A stretch of DNA of 5,102 bases. It comes from Actinomycetes bacterium (GTDB lineage Bacteria > Actinomycetota > Coriobacteriia > Coriobacteriales > Eggerthellaceae). Position 1 is the stretch's first letter; each line of letters begins with the position of its first letter. The position numbers and the translations under genes were made by a program. Below are positions 1 to 5,102 of the stretch, piece after piece. The notes beneath the pieces were generated by a model that was not told the origin of the DNA, searched no databases, and saw only the letters and a program-made list of their open reading frames with translations. The stretch covers positions 1 through 5,102 of the forward strand of contig JAEWQO010000129.1 of the NCBI GenBank assembly GCA_023460315.1. Direction: 5' to 3'.

Positions 1-222
1 GGACAAGATTGTCCGGCGGCCGGCGCATGCAGGGGGAGGGCTGATCGGACAGGACCGAAGATTCGGAGCGACGCTCCGAGCCGGGGTCAACGTCCAAACG
101 ACCGGACGAGCGGTCCCGGACGAAAGAGCCGCACGGGACCTGCGGACCCCGGAAAACGATTCCGGCCGGGTCACGCACCCGGAACCGGCAAAACGACCGA
201 CATCCTCCGGTTACAGCCCCGG
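1..222. other. GC-rich spacer without a convincing gene, several short inverted repeats
   Basis: No reading frame here has a plausible start together with a protein-like composition. Two plus-strand frames stay open, but they encode Arg/Gly/Pro-rich sequence and continue antisense into the small membrane gene that ends at 223. Visible inverted repeats are: GGACAA/TTGTCC at 1-6 and 9-14; a perfect 7-bp stem with a 3-nt loop at 63-79 (TCGGAGC/GCTCCGA); CCGGGGTC at 81-88 pairing with GACCCCGG at 145-152; GGTCCCG at 112-118 pairing with CGGGACC at 134-140, nested inside the previous pair; and CCGGGT/ACCCGG at 166-171 and 177-182. In sequence this rich in G and C, one or two such pairs are expected by chance, so a structured RNA is possible but not shown. 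Confidence 0.5.
153..184 (-). terminator. weak candidate intrinsic terminator for the small membrane protein cluster
   Basis: Read on the minus strand, about 40 bases past the stop codon at 223-225, TTCCGG (184-179) can pair with CCGGAA (165-160). It is followed by TCG and then four T (156-153). An alternative hairpin in the same stretch pairs 182-177 with 171-166. A second, weaker 4-bp hairpin (211-208 with 199-196), also followed by four T (193-190), lies closer to the gene. The T tracts are short and the stems only moderate. The position just behind the last leftward gene is the main support. Confidence 0.28.
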
Positions 223-462
223 TCAGCGTTTCGAACGGCGGCTGCGCTTCTTTTCGAGCCGCTGCCGCTCGCGATTTTCCCGGGCCACGCGGCGCTGCGT
301 CAGGCGGAACGTATAGAGCAGGCCCACGAACCCGATACCGAGCAGCGCAACCCAGAACCACACGGCGATGCCGCGCTCCATGAATTCGATGGCATAGATG
401 ACGCCCGCGACAGCCAGCACCATCAGTACGAGGCGCAGGAGCTGCATAAGATTGGTTTTCAT
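223..462 (-). CDS. small two-helix membrane protein with strongly basic C-terminal tail (79 aa), unknown function
   Basis: I do not recognise this protein. It starts with a short Lys-containing N-terminus. Two hydrophobic segments follow, at about residues 7-25 and 31-51, separated by only a few residues (FMERG). The last 27 residues or so are almost all Arg, Lys, Glu and Gln and could form a charged helix. By the positive-inside rule both ends should lie in the cytoplasm, giving an inner-membrane hairpin whose basic tail could touch nucleic acid, lipid head groups or a protein partner; that is inference. The ATG at 462 lies one base after the stop of the preceding gene. The stretch AAGGA, five bases upstream of it, is a reasonable ribosome binding site and supports this start. 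It is the last gene of a three-gene leftward cluster of similar architecture. Confidence 0.72.
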   Translation of the reverse strand: MKTNLMQLLRLVLMVLAVAGVIYAIEFMERGIAVWFWVALLGIGFVGLLYTFRLTQRRVARENRERQRLEKKRSRRSKR

Positions 463-463
463 G

Positions 464-661
464 TCAATCCTTATTTTGAGTAACTTTCCTTTTCCGGTGC
501 TGCAACGCGCCGACGGTCATCGCGGCGGATGCCAGGGCCATGATCACGGGAACGTACCAGATGGCCCCTCCGTCGGCGACGGCGACCCGCCAGGCCGAAA
601 CCAGGGTCCCTATGAAAAATACGACGGCCATGACGGCCTGAAAACGGTCTATCGCACGCAT
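464..661 (-). CDS. small two-helix membrane protein (65 aa), unknown function
   Basis: I do not recognise this protein. Two hydrophobic segments are visible at about residues 8-27 and 33-53, joined by a short loop containing Asp-Gly-Gly and followed by a basic tail (HRKRK) and a polar end. This predicts an inner-membrane hairpin with both ends in the cytoplasm. The ATG at 661 lies three bases beyond the stop of the upstream gene, and its own stop is one base before the next start, so all three genes are probably one transcript with coupled translation. No Shine-Dalgarno sequence is visible in front of it, which is usual in Bacteroidota. A later start at Met11 would cut into the first helix and is less likely. 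The shared two-helix plan suggests, but does not prove, a common origin with its neighbours. Confidence 0.7.
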   Translation of the reverse strand: MRAIDRFQAVMAVVFFIGTLVSAWRVAVADGGAIWYVPVIMALASAAMTVGALQHRKRKVTQNKD

Positions 662-664
662 CGG

Positions 665-889
665 TCAGGGAATTTTGTGCTTGTTCACCTCATCGAGGTG
701 TCTGCATTTCTTTTTGTTGAATTCGTTATACACCATTCCGACTCCGGCCGCGACGAACAGCACGCCTACGACCAGATCGAACACATTCACGCAGTTGGAG
801 CGCGTCACCCGCCAATAGACATTGGCCCCGAGCCACCCCAGCGCGCAGATCAGAAAAATCACGGCTAAAGTAAAAGTCTTCTTGTTCAT
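665..889 (-). CDS. small two-helix membrane protein (74 aa), unknown function
   Basis: I do not recognise this protein. After a short basic N-terminus (MNKK) there is a hydrophobic helix at about residues 5-25, a polar loop (RVTRSN), a second hydrophobic segment at about 36-54, and a charged tail rich in Lys, Asn and His. Cysteines lie at residues 15, 33 and 62. The reading frame remains open upstream to 1096, but I chose the Met at 889. The extra 69 upstream residues are Cys/Gly/Pro-rich and not protein-like, they overlap the end of recQ, and a promoter-like TAATTTTG sits just upstream of 889. It is the first of three adjacent genes for two-helix mini-proteins and follows recQ on the same strand after a 188-base gap. 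An export signal rather than a retained anchor is possible for the first helix, but no cleavage site is evident. Confidence 0.7.
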   Translation of the reverse strand: MNKKTFTLAVIFLICALGWLGANVYWRVTRSNCVNVFDLVVGVLFVAAGVGMVYNEFNKKKCRHLDEVNKHKIP

Positions 890-895
890 AGGCGT

Positions 896-903
896 CAAAA
901 TTA
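896..903 (-). promoter_or_regulatory. candidate -7 box (TAATTTTG) for the small membrane protein cluster
   Basis: On the minus strand TAATTTTG matches the Bacteroidota -7 consensus TAnnTTTG exactly, within a locally AT-rich patch. No TTG or TTTG-type -33 element is seen at the usual distance upstream. The ATG at 889 begins only six bases after the box, so transcription from it would yield a leaderless or nearly leaderless message. The match may be chance. Confidence 0.35.
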
Positions 904-1017
904 GGTTATATCGGTTAGTTACATCCTTGCCAGCGGCACCCGAAGGCCAACCCCGTTTCATCTGCTTTTTGATTCCGGAGGAACGGTTTCCGGGCTTCGG
1001 GCCCGAGCAGGAGCTGC

Positions 1018-1035
1018 AAAAACAGGACGGTCCCG
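1018..1035 (-). terminator. weak candidate terminator downstream of recQ
   Basis: On the minus strand, about 40 bases beyond the recQ stop, CGGGA (1035-1031) can pair with TCCTG (1027-1023), including one G·T pair, across a 3-nt loop. Five T follow immediately (1022-1018). The stem is short and weak. A separate GC hairpin without a T tract lies at 991-1005 (CGGGC/GCCCG). Either could reduce read-through from recQ into the small genes, but the evidence is thin. Confidence 0.22.
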
Positions 1036-1077
1036 GGCCGCAGACGAAGTGCGGAAAACACCCTGTAAAACCGAAAA

Positions 1078-3270
1078 TCAGTTGCCCTGCTCGCACATAA
1101 ACTTAATGCGCACCAGGCGTATCTCCTCCTCGGTATAATCGGCCCCCAGCTCCTCGATGGCCGCGTCGAGCGAGTCGCTCTCGGCGTCCTCCTTGAAGTA
1201 GAGGTAAATGTCCTCGATCTTGTCCTCGTCCATGAACTCCTTCAGATAGTAGGAAATATCGAGTTTCGTTCCGGCGTTGACGATGCCTTCGATCTCGGTC
1301 AGCAGTTCGTCGAAGTCGAGGTCCTTGGCGCGGGCGATGTCCTCGAAATCCATCTTGCGGTCGATCGACTGGATGATGAAGATCTTGTTGCCCGACTTGC
1401 TGGCCACGCCCTTGACGATCATGTCCTGCGGACGGATGATCTCCTTCTCATCGACATAGGCCTTGATCAGGCGGATGAACTCCTCGCCGAACTTGCGCGC
1501 CTTGCCCACGCCGACGCCCGTGATGTTCTGCATCTCTTCGAACGTGATCGGATACTGCACGGCCATGTCCTCCAGCGACGGGTCCTGGAAAATGACGAAC
1601 GGCGGCAGCCCGTGCTGCTTGGCGACCTTCTTGCGCAGGTCCTTCAGCATCGAGAACAGCTCCTCGTCGGCCGCGCCGCCCTTGCCCATCGGAGCCACGG
1701 ACTCGGACTCCTTCTCCTCCTCGTCGTAGTCGTGGTCGAGGGTCACGGTCACCGGGAACGGCAGGGCGATATAGCCCTCGCCCTTCTTGTTGACCGAAAT
1801 CAGCCCGTAGTTTTCGATATTCTTGTCGATGAGGCCCAGTATCAAAGCCTGACGCAGCACCGCGCCCCAGAAACGGGCGTCGTGCTCGGCGCCCGCACCG
1901 AACCATTTCGACTTGTTGTGCCCGTAGCTCTTGATCAGGGCCGTGGTCTTGCCCACCAGAACGTTGACCAGATAGTCGGCCTTGAACTTGTCTCCGATGT
2001 CGCGCAGGGCTTCGAGCGCCATCTTGAGCGCAGCCCGGGCATCGACCTTCGGTTTGGGATTGCGGCAGTTGTCGCAGTTGCCGCAGTTGTCCTCGGTATA
2101 GTCCTCGCCGAAATAGTGCAGCAGCGTCTTGCGGCGGCACATCGAACTCTCGGCGTAGGAAACCGTCTCCAGCAGCAGCAGCTTGCCGATCTCCTGTTCG
2201 GCGATGGGCTTGCCCTGCATGAACTTCTCGAGTTTCTGGATGTCCTTGTAACTGTAAAAGGTCAGGCAGTAGCCCTCGCCGCCGTCGCGGCCGGCGCGGC
2301 CCGTCTCCTGGTAATAGCCTTCGAGCGACTTGGGAATGTCGTAGTGGATGACATAGCGCACGTCGGGTTTGTCGATGCCCATGCCGAAGGCGATCGTGGC
2401 GACGATGACCTCCACGCGCTCCATCAGGAAGTCGTCCTGATTGGCGGCGCGCGTCGACGCATCCATCCCGGCGTGGTAGGCCAGCGCCCGGATGCCGTTG
2501 GCCACGAGCAACTCGGTCAGCTCCTCGACCTTCTTGCGGCTCAGGCAGTAGATGATGCCGCTCTTGCCCTCGTTCTGCTTGATGAAACGGATGATGTCGT
2601 GGTCGACGTTGTGCTTGGGCCGGATCTCGTAGTAGAGGTTCGGGCGGTTGAACGACGATTTGAAGACCGAGGCGTCGGACATGCCCAGATTCTTCTGGAT
2701 GTCGAGCTGCACCTTGGGCGTGGCCGTAGCCGTCAGGGCGATCAGCGGCGCCGAGCCAATCTCGTTGATGATCGGCCGGATGCGGCGGTACTCCGGGCGG
2801 AAGTCGTGTCCCCACTCCGAAATGCAGTGCGCCTCGTCGATGGCGTAGAACGAAACCTTTATCTTGCGCAGGAACGCCACGTTGTCCTCCTTGGTGAGCG
2901 ACTCGGGTGCGAAATAGAGCAATTTGGTCTTGCCGTCGAGCACGTCCTGCCGAACCTGCGCCACGGCGGTCTTGTTGAGCGACGAATTCAGGAAATGCGC
3001 GATCCCCGACTCGGCCGAAAAGGTGCGCATGGCGTCGACCTGATTCTTCATCAGGGCGATCAGCGGCGATATGACGATCGCAACGCCGTCCATCAGCATG
3101 GCCGGCAACTGGTAGCACAAAGACTTGCCGCCGCCCGTGGGCATCAGCACGAAAGTATCCTTGCCTTCCAGCACATTGCGGATCACCGCTTCCTGGTTTC
3201 CCTTGAACGACGAAAAGCCGAAGTACTCCTTCAGCTTGTCATGCAGCAGGGAAGAATCAAATTGTTTCAT
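1078..3270 (-). CDS. recQ: ATP-dependent 3'-5' DNA helicase RecQ
   Basis: RecQ unwinds forked, nicked and joint-molecule DNA in recombination and replication repair. All helicase landmarks are present: the Q-motif glutamine (Q26), Walker A MPTGGGKS (43-50, K49), DEAH (145-148) with the RecQ aromatic-rich loop SEWGHDFRPEY (151-161), motif III TATATP (180-185), and motif VI QETGRAGRDG (321-330). The zinc site has the expected cysteines at 378, 396, 399 and 402. A winged-helix RQC domain follows to about 508, then an acidic linker (511-525) and an HRDC domain at about 537-606 ending in a helix-hairpin-helix-like VGVGKARKFG. Residues 607-730 form an additional acidic, helical domain absent from the 609-residue E. 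coli protein, plausibly a helix-turn-helix domain of the kind found at the C-terminus of longer RecQs. The ATG at 3270 directly precedes the conserved N-terminal helix. No Shine-Dalgarno is visible. The gene is divergent from lptB. Confidence 0.97.
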   Translation of the reverse strand: MKQFDSSLLHDKLKEYFGFSSFKGNQEAVIRNVLEGKDTFVLMPTGGGKSLCYQLPAMLMDGVAIVISPLIALMKNQVDAMRTFSAESGIAHFLNSSLNKTAVAQVRQDVLDGKTKLLYFAPESLTKEDNVAFLRKIKVSFYAIDEAHCISEWGHDFRPEYRRIRPIINEIGSAPLIALTATATPKVQLDIQKNLGMSDASVFKSSFNRPNLYYEIRPKHNVDHDIIRFIKQNEGKSGIIYCLSRKKVEELTELLVANGIRALAYHAGMDASTRAANQDDFLMERVEVIVATIAFGMGIDKPDVRYVIHYDIPKSLEGYYQETGRAGRDGGEGYCLTFYSYKDIQKLEKFMQGKPIAEQEIGKLLLLETVSYAESSMCRRKTLLHYFGEDYTEDNCGNCDNCRNPKPKVDARAALKMALEALRDIGDKFKADYLVNVLVGKTTALIKSYGHNKSKWFGAGAEHDARFWGAVLRQALILGLIDKNIENYGLISVNKKGEGYIALPFPVTVTLDHDYDEEEKESESVAPMGKGGAADEELFSMLKDLRKKVAKQHGLPPFVIFQDPSLEDMAVQYPITFEEMQNITGVGVGKARKFGEEFIRLIKAYVDEKEIIRPQDMIVKGVASKSGNKIFIIQSIDRKMDFEDIARAKDLDFDELLTEIEGIVNAGTKLDISYYLKEFMDEDKIEDIYLYFKEDAESDSLDAAIEELGADYTEEEIRLVRIKFMCEQGN

Positions 3271-3309
3271 TTCGCCGATAGTATGCTTTAAAAATCATAA
3301 AATTCAATG

Positions 3310-3317
3310 TAAAGATA
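3310..3317 (-). promoter_or_regulatory. candidate -7 box (TATCTTTA) for recQ
   Basis: On the minus strand TATCTTTA matches seven of eight positions of the Bacteroidota TAnnTTTG consensus if the two free positions are counted as matches; the final G is replaced by A. It lies 39 bases upstream of the recQ ATG, allowing a leader of about 30 bases. No convincing -33 TTTG is visible upstream, where the sequence is T-rich. Confidence 0.3.
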
Positions 3318-3339
3318 AAAAACTTTTCGGAAAAAAGCA

Positions 3340-3347
3340 TAACTTTG
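3340..3347 (+). promoter_or_regulatory. candidate -7 box (TAACTTTG) for lptB-aroA
   Basis: TAACTTTG is an exact match to the Bacteroidota -7 consensus TAnnTTTG. It ends 21 bases before the lptB ATG, so the leader would be roughly 15 bases. The upstream -33 TTTG element is not evident; only a T-rich ACTTTTC lies at 3322-3328, closer than the usual spacing. Position, orientation and AT-rich setting all fit. Confidence 0.5.
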
Positions 3348-3368
3348 TAAAAAAATTATCGAAACGCA

Positions 3369-4163
3369 ATGCGTCTTTACACCAGCGAGCTCGTCAAGAA
3401 ATACAAGGCCCGGACCGTCGTCGACCACGTGTCGATCGACGTCAACCAGGGAGAGATCGTAGGCCTTCTGGGTCCCAACGGAGCCGGCAAGACCACGACC
3501 TTCTACATGATCGTGGGACTGATCAAGCCCAACGAAGGGCGCATTTTCCTCGAAAGCGACGAAGGCCAGGCCTCCGAACTGACGGACCTGCCCGTATACC
3601 GCCGCGCCCAGCTCGGCGTAGGCTATCTGGCGCAGGAGGCGTCGGTATTCCGCCGCCTCTCGGTGGAAGACAACATACGGGCCGTGCTGGAGATGACCTC
3701 CTTCTCGAAGGAGTACCAGAACGAACGCGTCGAAGCGCTGATCGAGGAGTTCCGGCTGCAAAAGGTGCGCAAAAGCCTCGGCATACAGCTCTCGGGCGGC
3801 GAACGCCGCCGTACGGAGATCGCGCGCGCCGTGGCCATCAATCCGGCGTTCATCCTGCTGGATGAACCGTTCGCCGGCGTGGACCCGATCGCCGTGGAGG
3901 ACATCCAGTCGATCGTGGCGACGCTCAAGCACAAGAACATCGGCGTGATCATCACCGACCACAACGTCGACGAGACGCTGGCCATCACCGACCGCACCTA
4001 CCTGCTCTACGAGGGCAAGATCCTGAAAACGGGTACGGCCGAAGAGCTGGCCGCCGACCCGATGGTCCGCAAGGTCTACCTCGGGCAGCATTTCGAGCTG
4101 AAGAAGAGCCATCAGCTGACGCAGGAGATGAAAAACCGCAAGGGACAGGAGGTTAATGAGTAA
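3369..4163 (+). CDS. lptB: LptB, ATPase subunit of the lipopolysaccharide export ABC transporter
   Basis: LptB is the cytoplasmic ATPase that powers extraction of lipopolysaccharide from the inner membrane by LptF/LptG and its movement along the Lpt bridge to the outer membrane. The 264-residue protein shows Walker A GPNGAGKTT (35-43, K41), the Q-loop (Q89) inside the LptB-typical GYLAQEASVFRRLSVEDN (85-102), signature LSGGE (141-145), Walker B FILLDEP (161-167), D-loop AGVDP (169-173) and switch histidine H198 in ITDHN. The family-diagnostic YLGxxF appears at 237-242. The start fits the beginning of the E. coli protein. It is longer than the 241-residue E. coli LptB because of a few extra acidic residues at about 62-72 and a polar 20-residue tail after 244. 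No Shine-Dalgarno is visible. aroA starts two bases after its stop. LptF/G are not in the window. Confidence 0.96.
   Translation: MRLYTSELVKKYKARTVVDHVSIDVNQGEIVGLLGPNGAGKTTTFYMIVGLIKPNEGRIFLESDEGQASELTDLPVYRRAQLGVGYLAQEASVFRRLSVEDNIRAVLEMTSFSKEYQNERVEALIEEFRLQKVRKSLGIQLSGGERRRTEIARAVAINPAFILLDEPFAGVDPIAVEDIQSIVATLKHKNIGVIITDHNVDETLAITDRTYLLYEGKILKTGTAEELAADPMVRKVYLGQHFELKKSHQLTQEMKNRKGQEVNE
4147..4152 (+). promoter_or_regulatory. Shine-Dalgarno-like AGGAGG upstream of aroA
   Basis: A perfect AGGAGG lies within the final codons of lptB, 13 bases before the aroA ATG, which is longer than the usual spacing. A closer out-of-frame ATG (4156) would open a five-codon reading frame ending at 4173 across the aroA start. 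The motif may help re-initiation after lptB, but it is also fully explained by the lptB codons for Gln-Glu-Val. Confidence 0.3.
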
Positions 4164-4165
4164 AT

Positions 4166-5102
4166 ATGGATAAAACGGTTCCGCCGGGCCGCGTCAAAGG
4201 CACGCTGACGCCGCCCTGTTCGAAAAGCTATGCACAGCGTGCCCTCGCAGCGGCACTGCTCTCGGAGGAGGTTTCGGTGCTGCGCAACATCGAATTCTGC
4301 GACGACACGCGTTCCGCCCTGCAATGTATCGAGACGCTCGGCGCGCGGGTGCGCCGGGTCGACCCCACATCGCTTTCGATCGAAGGCGGACTGTCCCCGA
4401 AGGGCTGCGTGCTCAACGTCGGCGAATCGGGCCTCTCGACACGTCTTTTCACGCCCGTGGCATCGCTCTGCCCCACACCCGTCACCATCGAGGGGCGCGG
4501 CTCGCTGCTGCGCCGCCCGATGCAGATGATGTTCGAACCGCTCCGCCGGCTGGGCGTGCGGGTCCGCGACAACGGGGGATTCCTCCCCATCGAGGTCTGC
4601 GGCCCGATCCAGGGCGGAGAGGCCGAAGTCGACGGGTCGGTCTCGTCGCAGTTCATCACGGGGCTGCTGCTCGCGCTGCCGCTGGCCAGGCGCGACACCT
4701 CGCTGCACGTACGCGGAGCGGTCTCGACACCTTATTTAGATATGACTCTCGACACGGCCGCGCGCTTCGGCATCGAAATCAGCCAGCGCGACTACGAGGA
4801 GTTCTACATCCCCGGACGGCAGCGCTACCGTTCGACCTATTTCAGCATCGAGGGCGACTGGAGCGCCGCGGCGATGCTGCTGGTGGCGGGCGCCACGGCC
4901 GGAGAGGTCACCGTGCGCAACGTCTCGATGCTCTCGAAGCAGGCCGACACGGCCATCTGCACCGCGCTGGTGCGCGCAGGAGCCGCCGTGATCAACGAGG
5001 AGGACTCGGTGACGGCCCTGCACAGGCCGCTCCGGGCCTTCGAATTCGACGCCACGAACTGTCCCGACCTGTTCCCGGCGCTGGGCGCCCGGGCCGCCGC
5101 GG
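4166..5102 (+). CDS. aroA: 3-phosphoshikimate 1-carboxyvinyltransferase (EPSP synthase), 3' end cut by the window
   Basis: EPSP synthase transfers the enolpyruvyl group of phosphoenolpyruvate to shikimate-3-phosphate, the sixth step of chorismate synthesis, in the cytoplasm (EC 2.5.1.19). The 312 visible codons give the N-terminal substrate motif PPCSKSYAQRAL (K20, S21, R25), a phosphoenolpyruvate-loop equivalent GESGLSTRL (86-94), R117 before Pro, the shikimate-phosphate motif DGSVSSQF (S160, S161, Q162), STPY (187-190), EGDWSAA (229-235) and D301, matching the catalytic Asp313 of E. coli. Roughly the last 100 residues, with the remaining Lys/Arg active-site residues, lie outside. The ATG at 4166 is the only possible ATG start because an in-frame TGA lies at 4157-4159. 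The gene is two bases behind lptB, so co-transcription is likely. The loop differs from the E. coli type (GNAGTAMRP) and is closer to ESG-type loops of some anaerobes. The frame is intact throughout. Confidence 0.95.
   Translation, partial: MDKTVPPGRVKGTLTPPCSKSYAQRALAAALLSEEVSVLRNIEFCDDTRSALQCIETLGARVRRVDPTSLSIEGGLSPKGCVLNVGESGLSTRLFTPVASLCPTPVTIEGRGSLLRRPMQMMFEPLRRLGVRVRDNGGFLPIEVCGPIQGGEAEVDGSVSSQFITGLLLALPLARRDTSLHVRGAVSTPYLDMTLDTAARFGIEISQRDYEEFYIPGRQRYRSTYFSIEGDWSAAAMLLVAGATAGEVTVRNVSMLSKQADTAICTALVRAGAAVINEEDSVTALHRPLRAFEFDATNCPDLFPALGARAAA

Larger units (their letters stand above)
3271..3368. promoter_or_regulatory. AT-rich divergent promoter region between recQ and lptB
   Basis: This 98-base spacer is strikingly AT-rich compared with the GC-rich genes on both sides. 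It separates the start codons of two divergently transcribed genes and must carry both promoters unless they lie inside coding sequence. One candidate -7 box per direction is visible. No clear operator palindrome was found. Confidence 0.7.

Noticed and set aside
63..79. Perfect hairpin as an intrinsic terminator
   Set aside because: No T tract follows on either strand, so it is recorded only as part of the inverted-repeat cluster.
1..222. Open plus-strand frames possibly representing the end of an upstream gene
   Set aside because: Both open frames are Arg/Pro/Gly-rich and continue antisense into the gene at 223-462. Openness is expected in GC-rich DNA, and no start or domain is visible.
398..868. 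Plus-strand frame of 156 codons opposite the small membrane protein genes
   Set aside because: Its His/Gly/Asp/Pro-rich composition looks like an antisense shadow, while the minus-strand frames show clean transmembrane segments and tight gene spacing.
890..1096. N-terminal extension of the 74-residue membrane protein up to the ATG at 1096
   Set aside because: The extra 69 residues are Cys/Gly/Pro-rich, overlap the 3' end of recQ, and would place a long non-hydrophobic stretch before the first helix; Met at 889 is the natural start.
1448..3118. Long minus-strand frame (556 codons) overlapping recQ in another frame
   Set aside because: Arg/Gly/Pro/Ala-rich shadow of the recQ reading frame with no recognisable motif; the RecQ frame carries all helicase motifs.
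1612..3291. Long plus-strand open frame (559 codons) antisense to recQ
   Set aside because: It lies fully opposite a well-supported RecQ. Its Leu/Val/Ala/Asp/Arg-rich composition without domains is what the complement of GC-biased codons produces.
3288..4112. Minus-strand frame of 274 codons opposite lptB
   Set aside because: Antisense shadow of a clear ABC ATPase. It has no family features and runs into the divergent promoter region.
4112..4708. Minus-strand frames opposite aroA (198 and 156 codons)
   Set aside because: Shadow frames of the intact aroA gene, with Arg/Ser/Ala-rich low-complexity translation.

Overview
The window looks like a chromosomal housekeeping region of a GC-rich member of the Bacteroidota, most likely Alistipes or another Rikenellaceae. 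This is an inference. It rests on the LptB and RecQ protein sequences, on TAnnTTTG-type -7 boxes (the Bacteroidota housekeeping promoter signature) in AT-rich spacers, and on the general lack of Shine-Dalgarno sequences. I saw no mobile element, CRISPR array, tRNA or rRNA gene, and no phage or defence cassette.

Layout: positions 1-222 are GC-rich, contain no convincing gene, and hold several short inverted repeats. Positions 223-889 carry three tightly packed minus-strand genes for very small membrane proteins of 74, 65 and 79 residues. Each is predicted to be a two-helix hairpin with a charged C-terminal tail, and none has a function I recognise. Positions 890-1077 are a short spacer. Positions 1078-3270 (minus) encode a full-length RecQ helicase with helicase core, zinc/RQC region, HRDC domain and an extra C-terminal domain. 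Positions 3271-3368 are an AT-rich divergent promoter region. Positions 3369-4163 (plus) encode LptB, the ATPase of the lipopolysaccharide exporter. Two bases after its stop, aroA (EPSP synthase, shikimate pathway) begins at 4166 and runs off the window end, lacking about its last quarter.

The genes form two divergent units. Leftward is recQ (DNA repair and recombination), followed by the small-membrane-protein cluster, which may have its own promoter. Rightward is lptB-aroA, packed closely enough to be co-transcribed, joining an envelope-biogenesis gene to an aromatic amino acid biosynthesis gene with no obvious biochemical link. I found no clearly new system. The points most worth a second look are the tandem array of two-helix mini-proteins, the non-canonical phosphoenolpyruvate-site loop of AroA, the C-terminal extension of RecQ and the structured spacer at the left edge.
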